Origin: Actinomadura litoris
GTDB lineage: Bacteria > Actinomycetota > Actinomycetes > Streptosporangiales > Streptosporangiaceae
Length of the DNA: 64,000 nucleotides
Direction of reading: 5' to 3'
NCBI RefSeq assembly: GCF_009733595.1
Contig: NZ_WOFH01000003.1
Span: forward strand, 62,001 to 126,000
The notes beneath the pieces were generated by a model. That model was not told the origin of the DNA. It saw only the letters and a list, made by a program, of their open reading frames with translations, and did not search any database. Of this stretch, positions 28,629-36,898 are shown piece by piece. Each line of letters opens with the position of its first letter. Position 1 is the stretch's first letter. The translations under genes and the position numbers were made by a program.

Positions 28629-29789
28629 ATGGCATCACTACTGATCAGCGCTGAGCACATGATCACTACCCCCGGGGGTGGTCCTACCCGCGTACTCTCC
28701 CCGGGATTCGTCCGAGCGGAGAACGGTGTGATCACCGAGGTGGGGGAGGGCCGCCCGCCCGGCGTCCCCGACGCCGACCTCGGTGAGGGCCTGCTCGCCC
28801 CCGGCCTCGTCGACCTCCAGGTGAACGGGTTCTTCGGCTACGACATGGTCGACGCCGACGTGGACCAGTGGCGCACGGTCGTCTCCCGCCTCCCCGAGAC
28901 CGGCGTGACCGCGTTCATGCCGACGTTCATCACCGCCCCCGTCCAGGTGCAGGCCGAGGCGCTGCTGCGCACCCGCGACCTGCTGCCCGACCTCGCCTCC
29001 GGTACGAAGGTCCTCGGCGTCCACCTCGAAGGGCCGTTCCTGTCGGAGCGGCGGAAGGGCGCGCACAACGCCGCGTACCTGACCGACCCGACGCCCGAGG
29101 CGATCGCGGCGCTGCTGGAGACCGGCCTGGTCAAGCTCGTCACGCTCGCGCCCGAGCGGGAGGGCGCGCTGGCGGCGATCCGCGAGCTGGACGCGGCCGG
29201 GGTGCTGGTCAGCGTCGGGCACAGTGACGCGACCGCCGCCCAGACCGCGGCCGCCGCCGACGCGGGCGCCCGCATGGTCACCCACATCTTCAACGCGCAG
29301 AGCGGCGTCGGGCACCGCGACCCCGGCGTGGCGACGCAGGCGCTGATCGACCGGCGGCTGCACCCCGGGCTGATCCTCGACCTGCACCACGTGTCCCCGG
29401 AGGCGGCGAAGCTGGTCTTCCAGGCGGCGGACGGGCGGGTACTGCTCGTCACCGACGCCGCCTCCTCCGCCGGGATGCCGCCCGGCACCTACGAACTCGG
29501 CGGCGAGCCGATCACGATGCCCGAGCAGGGGCCGCCGTTGCGCGCGGACGGCACCCTCGCCGGGTCCGGCCTCCGGCTGGACGAGGCGCTCGGCAACGCC
29601 GCCGCCCTCGGCATCGACACCGCGGTGGCGGTGGACGCGGCGACCCGCGTCCCCGCCGACCTGATCGGCCGTCCCGACATCGGCCGCATCGCGCCGGGCG
29701 CGTCGGCCGACCTGGTCTGGCTCGGCCCGGACCACCGCGCGCATGCGACCTGGATCAACGGGCAGAAAGTCTTCGGAGGGGGATCATGA
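28629..29789 (+). CDS. nagA: N-acetylglucosamine-6-phosphate deacetylase
   Basis: 386 residues of the amidohydrolase superfamily. Landmarks are LLAPGLVDLQVNGFFGYD, the metal ligand Glu in HLEGPFLSERRKGAHN, VSVGHSDA, THIFNAQSGVGHRDPG and the catalytic Asp in VTDAASSAGMPPG. It converts GlcNAc-6-P to GlcN-6-P and acetate in the cytoplasm. ATG 28629 follows a dre-controlled promoter region. The stop overlaps the deaminase start (ATGA), the first link of a seven-gene amino-sugar/PTS run. FNAQSG in place of the common FNAMS/FNAMP is a small deviation. Confidence 0.95.
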   Translation: MASLLISAEHMITTPGGGPTRVLSPGFVRAENGVITEVGEGRPPGVPDADLGEGLLAPGLVDLQVNGFFGYDMVDADVDQWRTVVSRLPETGVTAFMPTFITAPVQVQAEALLRTRDLLPDLASGTKVLGVHLEGPFLSERRKGAHNAAYLTDPTPEAIAALLETGLVKLVTLAPEREGALAAIRELDAAGVLVSVGHSDATAAQTAAAADAGARMVTHIFNAQSGVGHRDPGVATQALIDRRLHPGLILDLHHVSPEAAKLVFQAADGRVLLVTDAASSAGMPPGTYELGGEPITMPEQGPPLRADGTLAGSGLRLDEALGNAAALGIDTAVAVDAATRVPADLIGRPDIGRIAPGASADLVWLGPDHRAHATWINGQKVFGGGS

Positions 29790-30826
29790 CCAGTCAGATG
29801 CGCGCCGAGATCGGTGAGCAGCCGGACGCGCTCGGCCGGACGGTGGGCGCGCTGCTGCCGCGGCTGCCCGAGGTCGCGGAGCTGGCCCGCGACACCCGGC
29901 AGGTGCTGTTCATCGCGCGCGGGTCGTCCGACAACGCCGCCGTGTACGGGCGCTACCTGGTCGAGGCGCACACCGGGCGGCTCTCCACGCTGGCGGCGCC
30001 CTCGATCGCGACGGCCTACAAGCGGCGGGTGGACCTGAGCGGCGTGCTCGCCGTGGCGATCAGCCAGTCCGGCAAGACCGAGGAGATCGTCGAGACGCTC
30101 GACTGGGCCGCCGCGGGCGGCGCCCGGACCGTCGCCGTCACCAACGGCGCCGGGTCCCCGCTGGCCGAGGCCGCGGAGGTCGCGCTGATCACCGACGCGG
30201 GGGCCGAGATCGCCGTCCCGGCCACCAAGACCTACACCACGCAGCTCGCCGCGCTGTCGGTGCTGGCCCTCGGGCTCGGCGCCGACGTCGCGGTCGACGA
30301 CCTGCGCCGCGTCCCGGACGAGGTGGCGCGGCTGATCGCGCTGACCGAGGCGTCCCCGGCGCTGGAGCAGATCGTCGAGGCGCTGGCGCAGGTCCCGGGC
30401 GCGGTCGTGTCCGGGCGCGGCATCGCGTTCGGCACCGCGCTGGAGCTGGCGCTGAAGATCAAGGAGGCCTGCTACCTGCACGCGATGGGCCTGTCCTACG
30501 CCGACCTGCTGCACGGCCCCATCGCCGTCGTCGACGAGCAGACGCCCGCGCTGCTGGTCGCCGCCGACTCCGGGCCGACGCTGCCCGGGACGGTCGCGCT
30601 GGCCCGCCGGGTCGAGGGCGCGGGCGCCCACGCGTTCGGCGTCGGCGGCGGCGAGGGGCTCGCCGAGGCGTGCACGGCGGCGCTGCCCGGCCCGGCGCTG
30701 CCCGAGTGGGTCGCGCCGCTCGGGCTGATCGTCCCCGGCCAGATCCTGGTCGAGAACCTGGCCCGCCGGCTCGGCGTCGACCCCGACGTCCCGCGCGGGC
30801 TGAACAAGGTCACGCAGACGGACTGA
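29786..30826 (+). CDS. SIS-domain glucosamine-6-phosphate deaminase (NagB-II type)
   Basis: 346 residues with two SIS domains and no glutaminase domain. The first carries VLFIARGSSDNAAVYGRYL and AISQSGKTEEIVETL; the second carries VVSGRGIAFGTALELALKIKE; the C-terminus PRGLNKVTQTD matches the sugar-binding tail of GlmS-like proteins. Stand-alone enzymes of this kind (NagB-II) deaminate GlcN-6-P to fructose-6-P and replace the unrelated classical NagB. Translational coupling to nagA supports that role; a glucosamine-fructose-6-P isomerase-like activity without ammonia production is the alternative. Confidence 0.85.
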   Translation: MTSQMRAEIGEQPDALGRTVGALLPRLPEVAELARDTRQVLFIARGSSDNAAVYGRYLVEAHTGRLSTLAAPSIATAYKRRVDLSGVLAVAISQSGKTEEIVETLDWAAAGGARTVAVTNGAGSPLAEAAEVALITDAGAEIAVPATKTYTTQLAALSVLALGLGADVAVDDLRRVPDEVARLIALTEASPALEQIVEALAQVPGAVVSGRGIAFGTALELALKIKEACYLHAMGLSYADLLHGPIAVVDEQTPALLVAADSGPTLPGTVALARRVEGAGAHAFGVGGGEGLAEACTAALPGPALPEWVAPLGLIVPGQILVENLARRLGVDPDVPRGLNKVTQTD

Positions 30827-30926
30827 GCCGTACCGGCGGCCCCGGACCGGCGCCCGGGGTCGCCGTCCGGGCCGCCCGCCTGGCAGGTTGGAACGAGCCA
30901 CCCACCCCGAACGGAATGAGAGAGCA

Positions 30927-31160
30927 ATGGACAAGGCCGAGGCCATCGTCGCCGCGCTGGGCGGCGCCGACAACATCGTGGAGATCGAGCCGTGCGCGAC
31001 CCGGCTGCGCACCGAGGTGAGCGACGCGGGACGGGTCGACGAGGCCGGCCTGAAGCGGGCGGGCGCGTTCGGCGTGATGCGCAGCGGCACCGTCGTCCAG
31101 GTCGTGGTCGGCCCCGAGGCCGACACCATCGCCAGCGACATCGAGGACATCCTGGAATGA
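30927..31160 (+). CDS. PTS IIB component, glucose/GlcNAc type
   Basis: 77 residues. The phosphoryl-accepting cysteine is in EIEPCATRLRTEV (Cys23), the standard glucose-family IIB motif, followed by GAFGVMRSGTVVQVVVGPEA. It transfers phosphate from IIA to the sugar bound by IIC. It is a separate protein rather than fused to IIC, as in Streptomyces NagF. ATG 30927 is used; the 100-bp gap before it has no clear promoter, so it is probably in the nagA transcript. Confidence 0.93.
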   Translation: MDKAEAIVAALGGADNIVEIEPCATRLRTEVSDAGRVDEAGLKRAGAFGVMRSGTVVQVVVGPEADTIASDIEDILE

Positions 31161-31174
31161 GAGGAGCGCTCACG

Positions 31175-31624
31175 ATGACCCGAGTGCTGTCGCCCGTCGC
31201 CGGCCGCGCCGTCGGCCTCGCGGGCGTGCCCGACCAGGTGTTCGCGCAGGCCATGGTGGGCCCGGGCACCGCCGTCGACCCCGAGCGCGGCCCCGGCTAC
31301 GCGATCGCGCCGGTCACCGGCAAGATCGTCAAGTTGCATCCGCACGCCTACGTCGTCGTGGACTCCGAGAACCACGGCGTGCTGGTCCACCTCGGCATCG
31401 ACACCGTCCAGCTCAAGGGCGCCGGGTTCGAGCTGCTCACGACCCAGGGTGAGGCGGTCACCGCGGGGCAGCCGCTGGTCCGCTGGGACCCGGCCGTCAT
31501 CGAGGCGGGCGGCCGGTCGCCGATCTGCGCGGTCGTGGCGCTGGACGCGGGCGACGGCGCGCTCACCGACGTCGTCGAGTCGGGCGAGGTCACGAAGGGG
31601 GCCGAACTGTTCACATGGAGCTGA
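31175..31624 (+). CDS. crr: PTS IIA component, glucose family (Crr-like)
   Basis: 149 residues. The active-site histidine is in VLVHLGIDTV (His72), with the partner His in the ENHGV segment, and the usual VLSPVAGRAV start is present. It receives phosphate from HPr and gives it to IIB. ATG 31175 is chosen over ATG 31157 because the GAGGAG at 31161 is ideally placed for it. It overlaps the following HAD gene by 10 bases. Confidence 0.95.
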   Translation: MTRVLSPVAGRAVGLAGVPDQVFAQAMVGPGTAVDPERGPGYAIAPVTGKIVKLHPHAYVVVDSENHGVLVHLGIDTVQLKGAGFELLTTQGEAVTAGQPLVRWDPAVIEAGGRSPICAVVALDAGDGALTDVVESGEVTKGAELFTWS

Positions 31625-32283
31625 TCCCCCTGCGTGCCGCCGTGTTCGACCTCGACGGCACCCTCATCGACACCGAGCCCCGCAACCGCGTCATGTGGGG
31701 GCTGCTGTTCGACGCGCACGGCGTCCCCTACGACGACGACCTGATCACCTCGTTCGCGGGCCGCCGCGGGCTGGAGGTGCTCCAGGAGCTTGAGCACAGG
31801 TTCTCCGGGGCGACCGCCGAGGAACTGCTCAAGGAGGCGCTCTCCTACGGGAAGCTGCCGGACATGCCCGTCGACGTGCCCGTCCCGGGCGCCGTCGACC
31901 TGATCCGGGCGCTGGCCACGGCGGGCGTCCCGCTCGCCGTCGTCACCTCCGGACGGCGCGGCTACGCCGAAGGGCTGCTGGAGGGTCTCGGCGTCCGCGA
32001 CCTGCTCGACCTCGTGGTGACCGCCGGCGACGTCGTCAACGGCAAGCCCCACCCGGAGGGATACCTGGCCGCCGCGCGCGACCTCGGCGTCCCGCCGGAG
32101 GAGGCGATCGGGTTCGAGGACGCCCCGGCGGGCGTCGCGGCCGTGAAGGCCGCGGGCATGACCTGCGTCGGCGTCACCACCTCGCAGCCGGTGGAGGCGC
32201 TGGCCGAGGCCGACCATCTGGTGGCCGACCTGAAGGAACTGGACGTCGCGCCGGGCCCCGCGCTGCGGGTGCGCGGCCGGTGA
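31615..32283 (+). CDS. HAD hydrolase, beta-phosphoglucomutase/sugar phosphatase-like
   Basis: 222 residues. HAD motif I is FDLDGTLIDTEP, motif II VVTSGRR, the motif III Lys is in NGKPHPEGY and motif IV is GFEDAPAGV; the cap domain is of the helical C1 type. The overlap with the IIA gene and its position in the GlcNAc PTS operon suggest it dephosphorylates a sugar phosphate from this pathway, perhaps to relieve sugar-phosphate stress; that is inference. Mutase activity is less likely without a dedicated disaccharide phosphorylase nearby. Confidence 0.88.
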   Translation: MELIPLRAAVFDLDGTLIDTEPRNRVMWGLLFDAHGVPYDDDLITSFAGRRGLEVLQELEHRFSGATAEELLKEALSYGKLPDMPVDVPVPGAVDLIRALATAGVPLAVVTSGRRGYAEGLLEGLGVRDLLDLVVTAGDVVNGKPHPEGYLAAARDLGVPPEEAIGFEDAPAGVAAVKAAGMTCVGVTTSQPVEALAEADHLVADLKELDVAPGPALRVRGR

Positions 32284-32362
32284 CGTCCGTGGCAGCGGCG
32301 GCCCGGGCCTCCCGGGCGAAGCGTTCGGGGGCGGGTCCCCCGGGCGCGAAGGCCGACAGTGA

Positions 32363-32405
32363 GGGCCGTGACCGACGGCCCGGCGACGGCCGTGACAGAC
32401 GGCCC
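32363..32405 (+). promoter_or_regulatory. two consecutive identical-stem hairpins before ptsH
   Basis: GGCCGTGACCGACGGCC at 32364-32380 and GGCCGTGACAGACGGCC at 32388-32404 each fold into a 6-bp stem with a 5-base loop, repeated with a 24-base period. They end just before the GAGGAG ribosome site of ptsH. They might attenuate, slow decay or tune expression of ptsHI relative to the upstream genes. Confidence 0.5.
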
Positions 32406-32420
32406 TTCGAGGAGCATTCC

Positions 32421-32693
32421 GTGACTGAACGCACTATCAAGATCATGTCCAGGGTGGGCCTGCACGCGCGGCCGGCCGCGCTGTTCGTCCAGACCGCCGC
32501 CAAGGCGCCCGGCCAGGTCACCGTGGCCAAGCGCGGCGCGGGGCCCGTCAACGCCAAGAGCATCCTCGCGGTGCTCGGCCTGGACGCGCGGCACGGCGAG
32601 GAGATCGTCATCGCCGCCGACGGCGAGGGCGCGGACGCGCTGCTCGACACCCTGGAGGGCCTGCTGTCGACCCCGGAGCCCGAAGGTGTCTGA
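32421..32693 (+). CDS. ptsH: phosphocarrier protein HPr
   Basis: 90 residues with the active-site motif GLHARPAALF (His15) and the regulatory-site region NAKSILAVLGL. The serine in this segment is conserved, but no HPr kinase is seen here. HPr passes phosphate from enzyme I to the IIA proteins. GTG 32421 has GAGGAG eight bases upstream. The stop overlaps the ptsI start by 8 bases, so the two are coupled. Confidence 0.97.
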   Translation: MTERTIKIMSRVGLHARPAALFVQTAAKAPGQVTVAKRGAGPVNAKSILAVLGLDARHGEEIVIAADGEGADALLDTLEGLLSTPEPEGV

Positions 32694-34356
32694 GCCGCTG
32701 CGCGGTGTCGGGGTGAGCCCGGGGGCCGGGGCGGGTCCCGTGCTGACCATCGCGGGCGCCGTCCCCGAGCCGCCCGCCGGCTCCCGGCACGGCGGCGACG
32801 CGGGCGCCGAACGCGACGCCGCGCTCGCCGCGCTGGAGGCCGTGGCCGCCGACCTGGAGGACCGCGGCGCCCGTGCCGCACAGGCCGGCAACACCGACGG
32901 GCGCGACGTGCTGAACGCGCAGGCGCTGATGGCCCGCGACCCGGGCCTCGCCGACGGCGTCGGCGCCAAGGTCGAGGAGGGTGTCGCCGCCGCGCGCGCG
33001 GTGTTCGAGGCGTTCGGCGTCTATCGGGAGCTGCTCGCCGGGGCCGGCGAGTACATGGCGGCGCGCGTCACCGACCTCGACGACATCCGGGACCGCGCGA
33101 TCGCCCGGCTGCTCGGCCTGCCGGTACCGGGCGTCCCCGAGTCCGCCGAGCCGTTCGTGCTGGTCGCGCGCGACCTCGCGCCCGCCGACACCGCCGTGCT
33201 CGACCCCGCCCAGGTGGTCGCGTTCGTGACCGAGGAGGGCGGCCCGACCAGCCACACCGCGATCATCGCCCGCACGATGGGCGTGCCCGCCGTCGTGGCG
33301 CTGCCGGGCGCGACCGCGCTGACCGACGGCACCCGCGTGCTCGTGGACGGCGCCGCCGGGACCGTCGTGGTCGACCCGTCCGACACCGAGGTCGAGGCGG
33401 CGCGCGCCGCGTCCGCCGCCCGCGCGTCCGCGCTGGCCGAGTCCACCGGTCCCGGGGCCACCAAGGACGGGCACGCCGTCCCGCTGCTGGCCAACATCGG
33501 CGGCCCGCAGGACGTCGCGGCCGCGCTGGCGGCCGGTGCGGAGGGCGTCGGGCTCTACCGCACCGAGTTCCTGTTCTTGGATCGGTCCAAACCGCCGTCC
33601 GACGCCGAGCAGGAAGAGGCGTACCGGAAGGTGCTGGAGGCGTTCCCCGAGGGCCGCGTCGTCGTGCGGACCCTGGACGCCGGAGCCGACAAGCCCCTCG
33701 CCTTCCTCCCGCCTCCCGGCGACGAGCCGAACCCCGCGCTCGGCGAGCGCGGCCTGCGGATGATGCGCCGCCACCCCGACGTGCTCACCGCCCAGCTGTC
33801 GGCCCTCGCCCGCGCGGCCGCGGGGCTGACCGTGAAACTCCAGGTCATGGCCCCGATGGTGACCGGTGTGGAGGAGGCGGAGTCGTTCGCCGCCGCGTGC
33901 CGCGAGGCGGGCGTCGAACGTCCCGGCATCATGATCGAGGTCCCCGCCGCCGCGCTGCGCGCCCGCGACCTGGCGCCGGAGGTCGAGTTCTTCAGCATCG
34001 GAACCAACGACCTCACGCAGTACGCCTGCGCCGCCGACCGCCAGATCGGCGGCCTCGCGCACCTCCAGGACCCGTGGCACCCGGCCGTCCTCGACCTGGT
34101 CGCCCCGGCGGCGGGCGCCGGCGTCCCCTGCGGCGTCTGCGGCGAGGCGGCCGCCGACCCGGCCCTCGCGTGCGTCCTCGTCGGCCTCGGCGTGACGTCG
34201 CTGTCGATGAGCGCGCCGTCCCTGCCGCTGGTGCGCGCCACCCTCGCCCAGCACACGCTGGACGAATGCCGCGAGGCGGCCCGCGCGGCCCGCGCCGCGC
34301 GGACACCGGCCGAGGCCCGCGCCGCGGCCCTGGCGGTGCTGGGTCAGGAGGGCTGA
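32686..34356 (+). CDS. ptsI: PTS enzyme I (PEP-protein phosphotransferase)
   Basis: 556 residues. The HPr-binding and phosphohistidine domains carry EEGGPTSHTAIIART (His190); the C-terminal PEP-binding TIM barrel has LYRTEFLFLDRSKPPSDAEQ, GEPN-type EPNPALGERGLR, and the cysteine in PCGVCGEAAADP. It starts the PTS phosphorylation chain with PEP. GTG 32686 lies within the end of ptsH. Its stop overlaps the convergent lipoprotein gene by 13 bases, leaving no intergenic space for a terminator. Confidence 0.97.
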   Translation: MSEPLRGVGVSPGAGAGPVLTIAGAVPEPPAGSRHGGDAGAERDAALAALEAVAADLEDRGARAAQAGNTDGRDVLNAQALMARDPGLADGVGAKVEEGVAAARAVFEAFGVYRELLAGAGEYMAARVTDLDDIRDRAIARLLGLPVPGVPESAEPFVLVARDLAPADTAVLDPAQVVAFVTEEGGPTSHTAIIARTMGVPAVVALPGATALTDGTRVLVDGAAGTVVVDPSDTEVEAARAASAARASALAESTGPGATKDGHAVPLLANIGGPQDVAAALAAGAEGVGLYRTEFLFLDRSKPPSDAEQEEAYRKVLEAFPEGRVVVRTLDAGADKPLAFLPPPGDEPNPALGERGLRMMRRHPDVLTAQLSALARAAAGLTVKLQVMAPMVTGVEEAESFAAACREAGVERPGIMIEVPAAALRARDLAPEVEFFSIGTNDLTQYACAADRQIGGLAHLQDPWHPAVLDLVAPAAGAGVPCGVCGEAAADPALACVLVGLGVTSLSMSAPSLPLVRATLAQHTLDECREAARAARAARTPAEARAAALAVLGQEG

Positions 34357-34847
34357 CCCTGCTCGGCGATGAGCCAGCGTCCGCCGGTCCTGCGGAGGGT
34401 GAAGCTCGAAGCGAGCAGCCCACCCTGGCCGGCGGGCTCGCCGCGCCACTTCAGATCCTCGAAGCGGACGGTGACCTCGCCCGCCCCGGGGCCCGCCTCA
34501 CCGGTCGGCACCGTGACCCCGCGGAGCGCGGCCAGATCCCGCGGACCGAGCTTCGCGCGCTCTCGCCCTAACCCGGCGCGGCAGCCGCCCGGCCTGCCGA
34601 AGGCGGTGCGCTCGTAGGCGGGCGCCAGGTAGGCGCACACCGCGACGTTCCCCTTGGCCACACCGCGCAGGAACCGGTACAGGACGAGCCGCGCCGGAAG
34701 CGTCCGCCGCTCGTCTCCGCCCGTGTCGGTCAGCCGGGAGTCGGCGGGCTCGGGCGTCAACGGCGGCATCGTGACCTCGCCGCCCCCACCGCACGCGGCC
34801 AGCGCGGGCAACAGGGCCAGAACGGCGAGGGAAGGCCGGACCCACAC
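34344..34847 (-). CDS. putative small lipoprotein
   Basis: 167 residues. A signal peptide ends in the lipobox LAAC followed by a Gly-rich linker, so it should be an anchored extracytoplasmic lipoprotein. The mature part contains a conserved-looking region (LPARLVLYRFLRGVAKGN, VCAYLAPAYERTAFG) and ends with a strand-rich FTLRRTGGRWLIAEQG, reminiscent of NTF2-like solute-binding folds. No family was recognised. GTG 34847 has AGGAGG seven bases upstream. It is tail-to-tail with ptsI, overlapping by 13 bases. Confidence 0.75.
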   Translation of the reverse strand: MWVRPSLAVLALLPALAACGGGGEVTMPPLTPEPADSRLTDTGGDERRTLPARLVLYRFLRGVAKGNVAVCAYLAPAYERTAFGRPGGCRAGLGRERAKLGPRDLAALRGVTVPTGEAGPGAGEVTVRFEDLKWRGEPAGQGGLLASSFTLRRTGGRWLIAEQGQPS

Positions 34848-34947
34848 GGCGACCTCCTGGGGACGGGGGCGCCCGATCTTCCCAGCTCCCGCCACCCGCC
34901 GTCCACAACTCCCACCAGACCGACCCCGCGGACGGCATGCGCGGGGG

Positions 34948-36582
34948 TCAGTAGCCGAGGCCGTGGCCGACGGGCTTGCCGCCCGCGGGCACCGGGAGGC
35001 GGCCCACCGGCTTCACCGTGCCCGCCAGCACCTTCGCCAGCGCCTCGATCGCGACCGCCTGCGAGGAGTAGGTGGCCAGCGCCGCCGCCGCGCCGCGCGC
35101 CGCGTCCAGGTCGTAGGGGCGGCCGAGCGCGGCCACCACGACCGGCTTCGGCCCGAGCGCCCTGACCCGGGCCGCCGTCGCCGCTCCGGCGTTGAGCGTG
35201 GTCAGGACGGTGACGTCCGCCGACCCGGGCGCGGCCGTCCGGACGCCCTGGCGCCGGAGCGCGGCGCTCAGCGCGGCGCCGTCCGGTCCGGACACCCCGA
35301 CCGTCCTCTTCTTGAGCGGCAGCAGCCGCCCCTCGTTGCGGACGAGCGTCACCGCGTGCTCGGCGACCGTCCGCGCGGCGGCCCGGTGCGCGGACGTGCC
35401 GATCGTCGCGTCCGCCTTGGCGGGGTCGGCGCGCGTCCCCTGGAACAGGCCGCGCTTCTGCTTGAGCCGGAGGATGCGCGCGACCGACTCGTCCAGGCGC
35501 CGCTCGGGGATCTTCCCCGAGCGCACCGCGCCGAGCACCGCGTTGTAGGCGCGCGGCAGGTCCGGCGGCATGAGGAGCTGGTCGGCGCCCGCCGCGACGG
35601 CCCGCACCGGCACGGCCGCGTCGCCGTACGCGCGGCGCGCGCCCGCCATCTCCAGCGAGTCGGTCACGATCACGCCCTGGTAGCCGAGCGTCCCGCGCAG
35701 CAGCCCGGTCAGGACCGTCCGCGACAGCGTGGACGGGTCGCCGGACCGGTCGAGCTTCGGCACCACGATGTGCGCCGTCATGATCGCGTCCACGCCGGAC
35801 GCGATCGCGGCCTTGAACGGCGGCGCGTCCAGGCGCTCCCAGGTCCGCCGCGAGTGGGTGATGACGGGCAGCCCGGTGTGGCTGTCGGTCGCGGTGTCGC
35901 CGTGCCCGGGGAAGTGCTTGGCCGTCGCGGCGACGCCCGCCTCCTGGTAGCCGCCGATCGCCTCGGTCAGCATCGCCGACACCCTCGCCGGGTCGGACCC
36001 GAACGAGCGCAGCCCGATCACGGGGTTGCGCGGGTCGACGTTCACGTCGGCGTCGGGCGCGTAGTCCTGGTTGATCCCGATCGCGCGCAGCTCGGTGCCC
36101 GTGACGCGGGCCTGGGTCCGGGCGTCGGCGGGGCGGCCCGTCGCGCCCAGCGCCATGTTCCCGGGGAAGCGCGTGATGAACGGAGTCCGGGACACGATGC
36201 CCTGCTCCTCGTCCACCCCCAGCAGGAGCGGCACCTTCGACGCCTTCTGCAACGCGTTCGACTGCGCCGCCGCCCGGCTCGGCGTGCCCATGTTCTCCGG
36301 GAAGTAGATCAGCCCGCCGACGTGGTACCGCCTGACGATCGAGATCCCGTCCGCGCGGCTGGAGAACCGGGTCACGAAGAGCTGCCCGACCTTCTCCGCC
36401 AGGCTCATCCTCGCGACGTGACCGGGCACCCACGCGTCCGGCGCCGGGCTCACGGACGGGCTCGCGGACGTCCGGGGCCGCGCGCCCTTCTCACCGTCCT
36501 TGGTGCCGCCGCCCCCGCAACCCGCCGCAGGCACGGCCAGCGCCGCCACCGCGACGAGCGCAAACCGCCGTGAAACACGCAC
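34948..36582 (-). CDS. glycoside hydrolase family 3 lipoprotein, NagZ-like
   Basis: 544 residues. A signal peptide with lipobox AAGC predicts surface anchoring. The GH3 domain has FPENMGTPSRA, GVDEEQGIV, the signature AKHFPGHGDTATDSHTGLP (His/Asp pair used by NagZ enzymes for catalysis) and the nucleophile Asp in VIVTDSLEMAG. A second alpha/beta domain follows after residue ~390. It probably removes GlcNAc from muropeptide or chitin fragments outside the cell; the GlcNAc PTS and MurNAc genes next door fit that. GTG 36582 is chosen. The transcript of the upstream kinase gene is separated by a strong hairpin. Confidence 0.92.
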   Translation of the reverse strand: MRVSRRFALVAVAALAVPAAGCGGGGTKDGEKGARPRTSASPSVSPAPDAWVPGHVARMSLAEKVGQLFVTRFSSRADGISIVRRYHVGGLIYFPENMGTPSRAAAQSNALQKASKVPLLLGVDEEQGIVSRTPFITRFPGNMALGATGRPADARTQARVTGTELRAIGINQDYAPDADVNVDPRNPVIGLRSFGSDPARVSAMLTEAIGGYQEAGVAATAKHFPGHGDTATDSHTGLPVITHSRRTWERLDAPPFKAAIASGVDAIMTAHIVVPKLDRSGDPSTLSRTVLTGLLRGTLGYQGVIVTDSLEMAGARRAYGDAAVPVRAVAAGADQLLMPPDLPRAYNAVLGAVRSGKIPERRLDESVARILRLKQKRGLFQGTRADPAKADATIGTSAHRAAARTVAEHAVTLVRNEGRLLPLKKRTVGVSGPDGAALSAALRRQGVRTAAPGSADVTVLTTLNAGAATAARVRALGPKPVVVAALGRPYDLDAARGAAAALATYSSQAVAIEALAKVLAGTVKPVGRLPVPAGGKPVGHGLGY

Positions 36583-36771
36583 TGACCAGGCCCTCCGCCA
36601 CGGTCGACAGCTCGCCTTCGGACGCCCGCGACGCTAACGCCTCCCCGACTCCCTGTCGACCCGCCACCACCTTCGTGTCCACGACCCCGCCCCGACGTCG
36701 AGCGGCCCCAGCGGGCACGGCGCCATCAGGACAGCGCTGGGAGAACCCACGTCCCCCTGACCACACCCCCG

Positions 36772-36828
36772 ATCACGATGGACCCCGGATCGCGATCCAT
36801 CGCGGGTCTTCGGGGGGTCCATCGTGAT
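36772..36828 (-). terminator. hairpin terminator after the BadF-type kinase gene
   Basis: A perfect 15-bp stem (36772-36786 with 36814-36828) encloses a 27-base loop that itself holds the palindrome GGATCGCGATCC. It lies 70 bases beyond the kinase stop and upstream of the GH3 gene. Confidence 0.7.
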
Positions 36829-36898
36829 GGGAGTCCGGACGGCCGTGGCGCCGTCCTCGCCTCGGGCGGGCCCTACAGGGTCGCCGGCCAGGGGCGGC

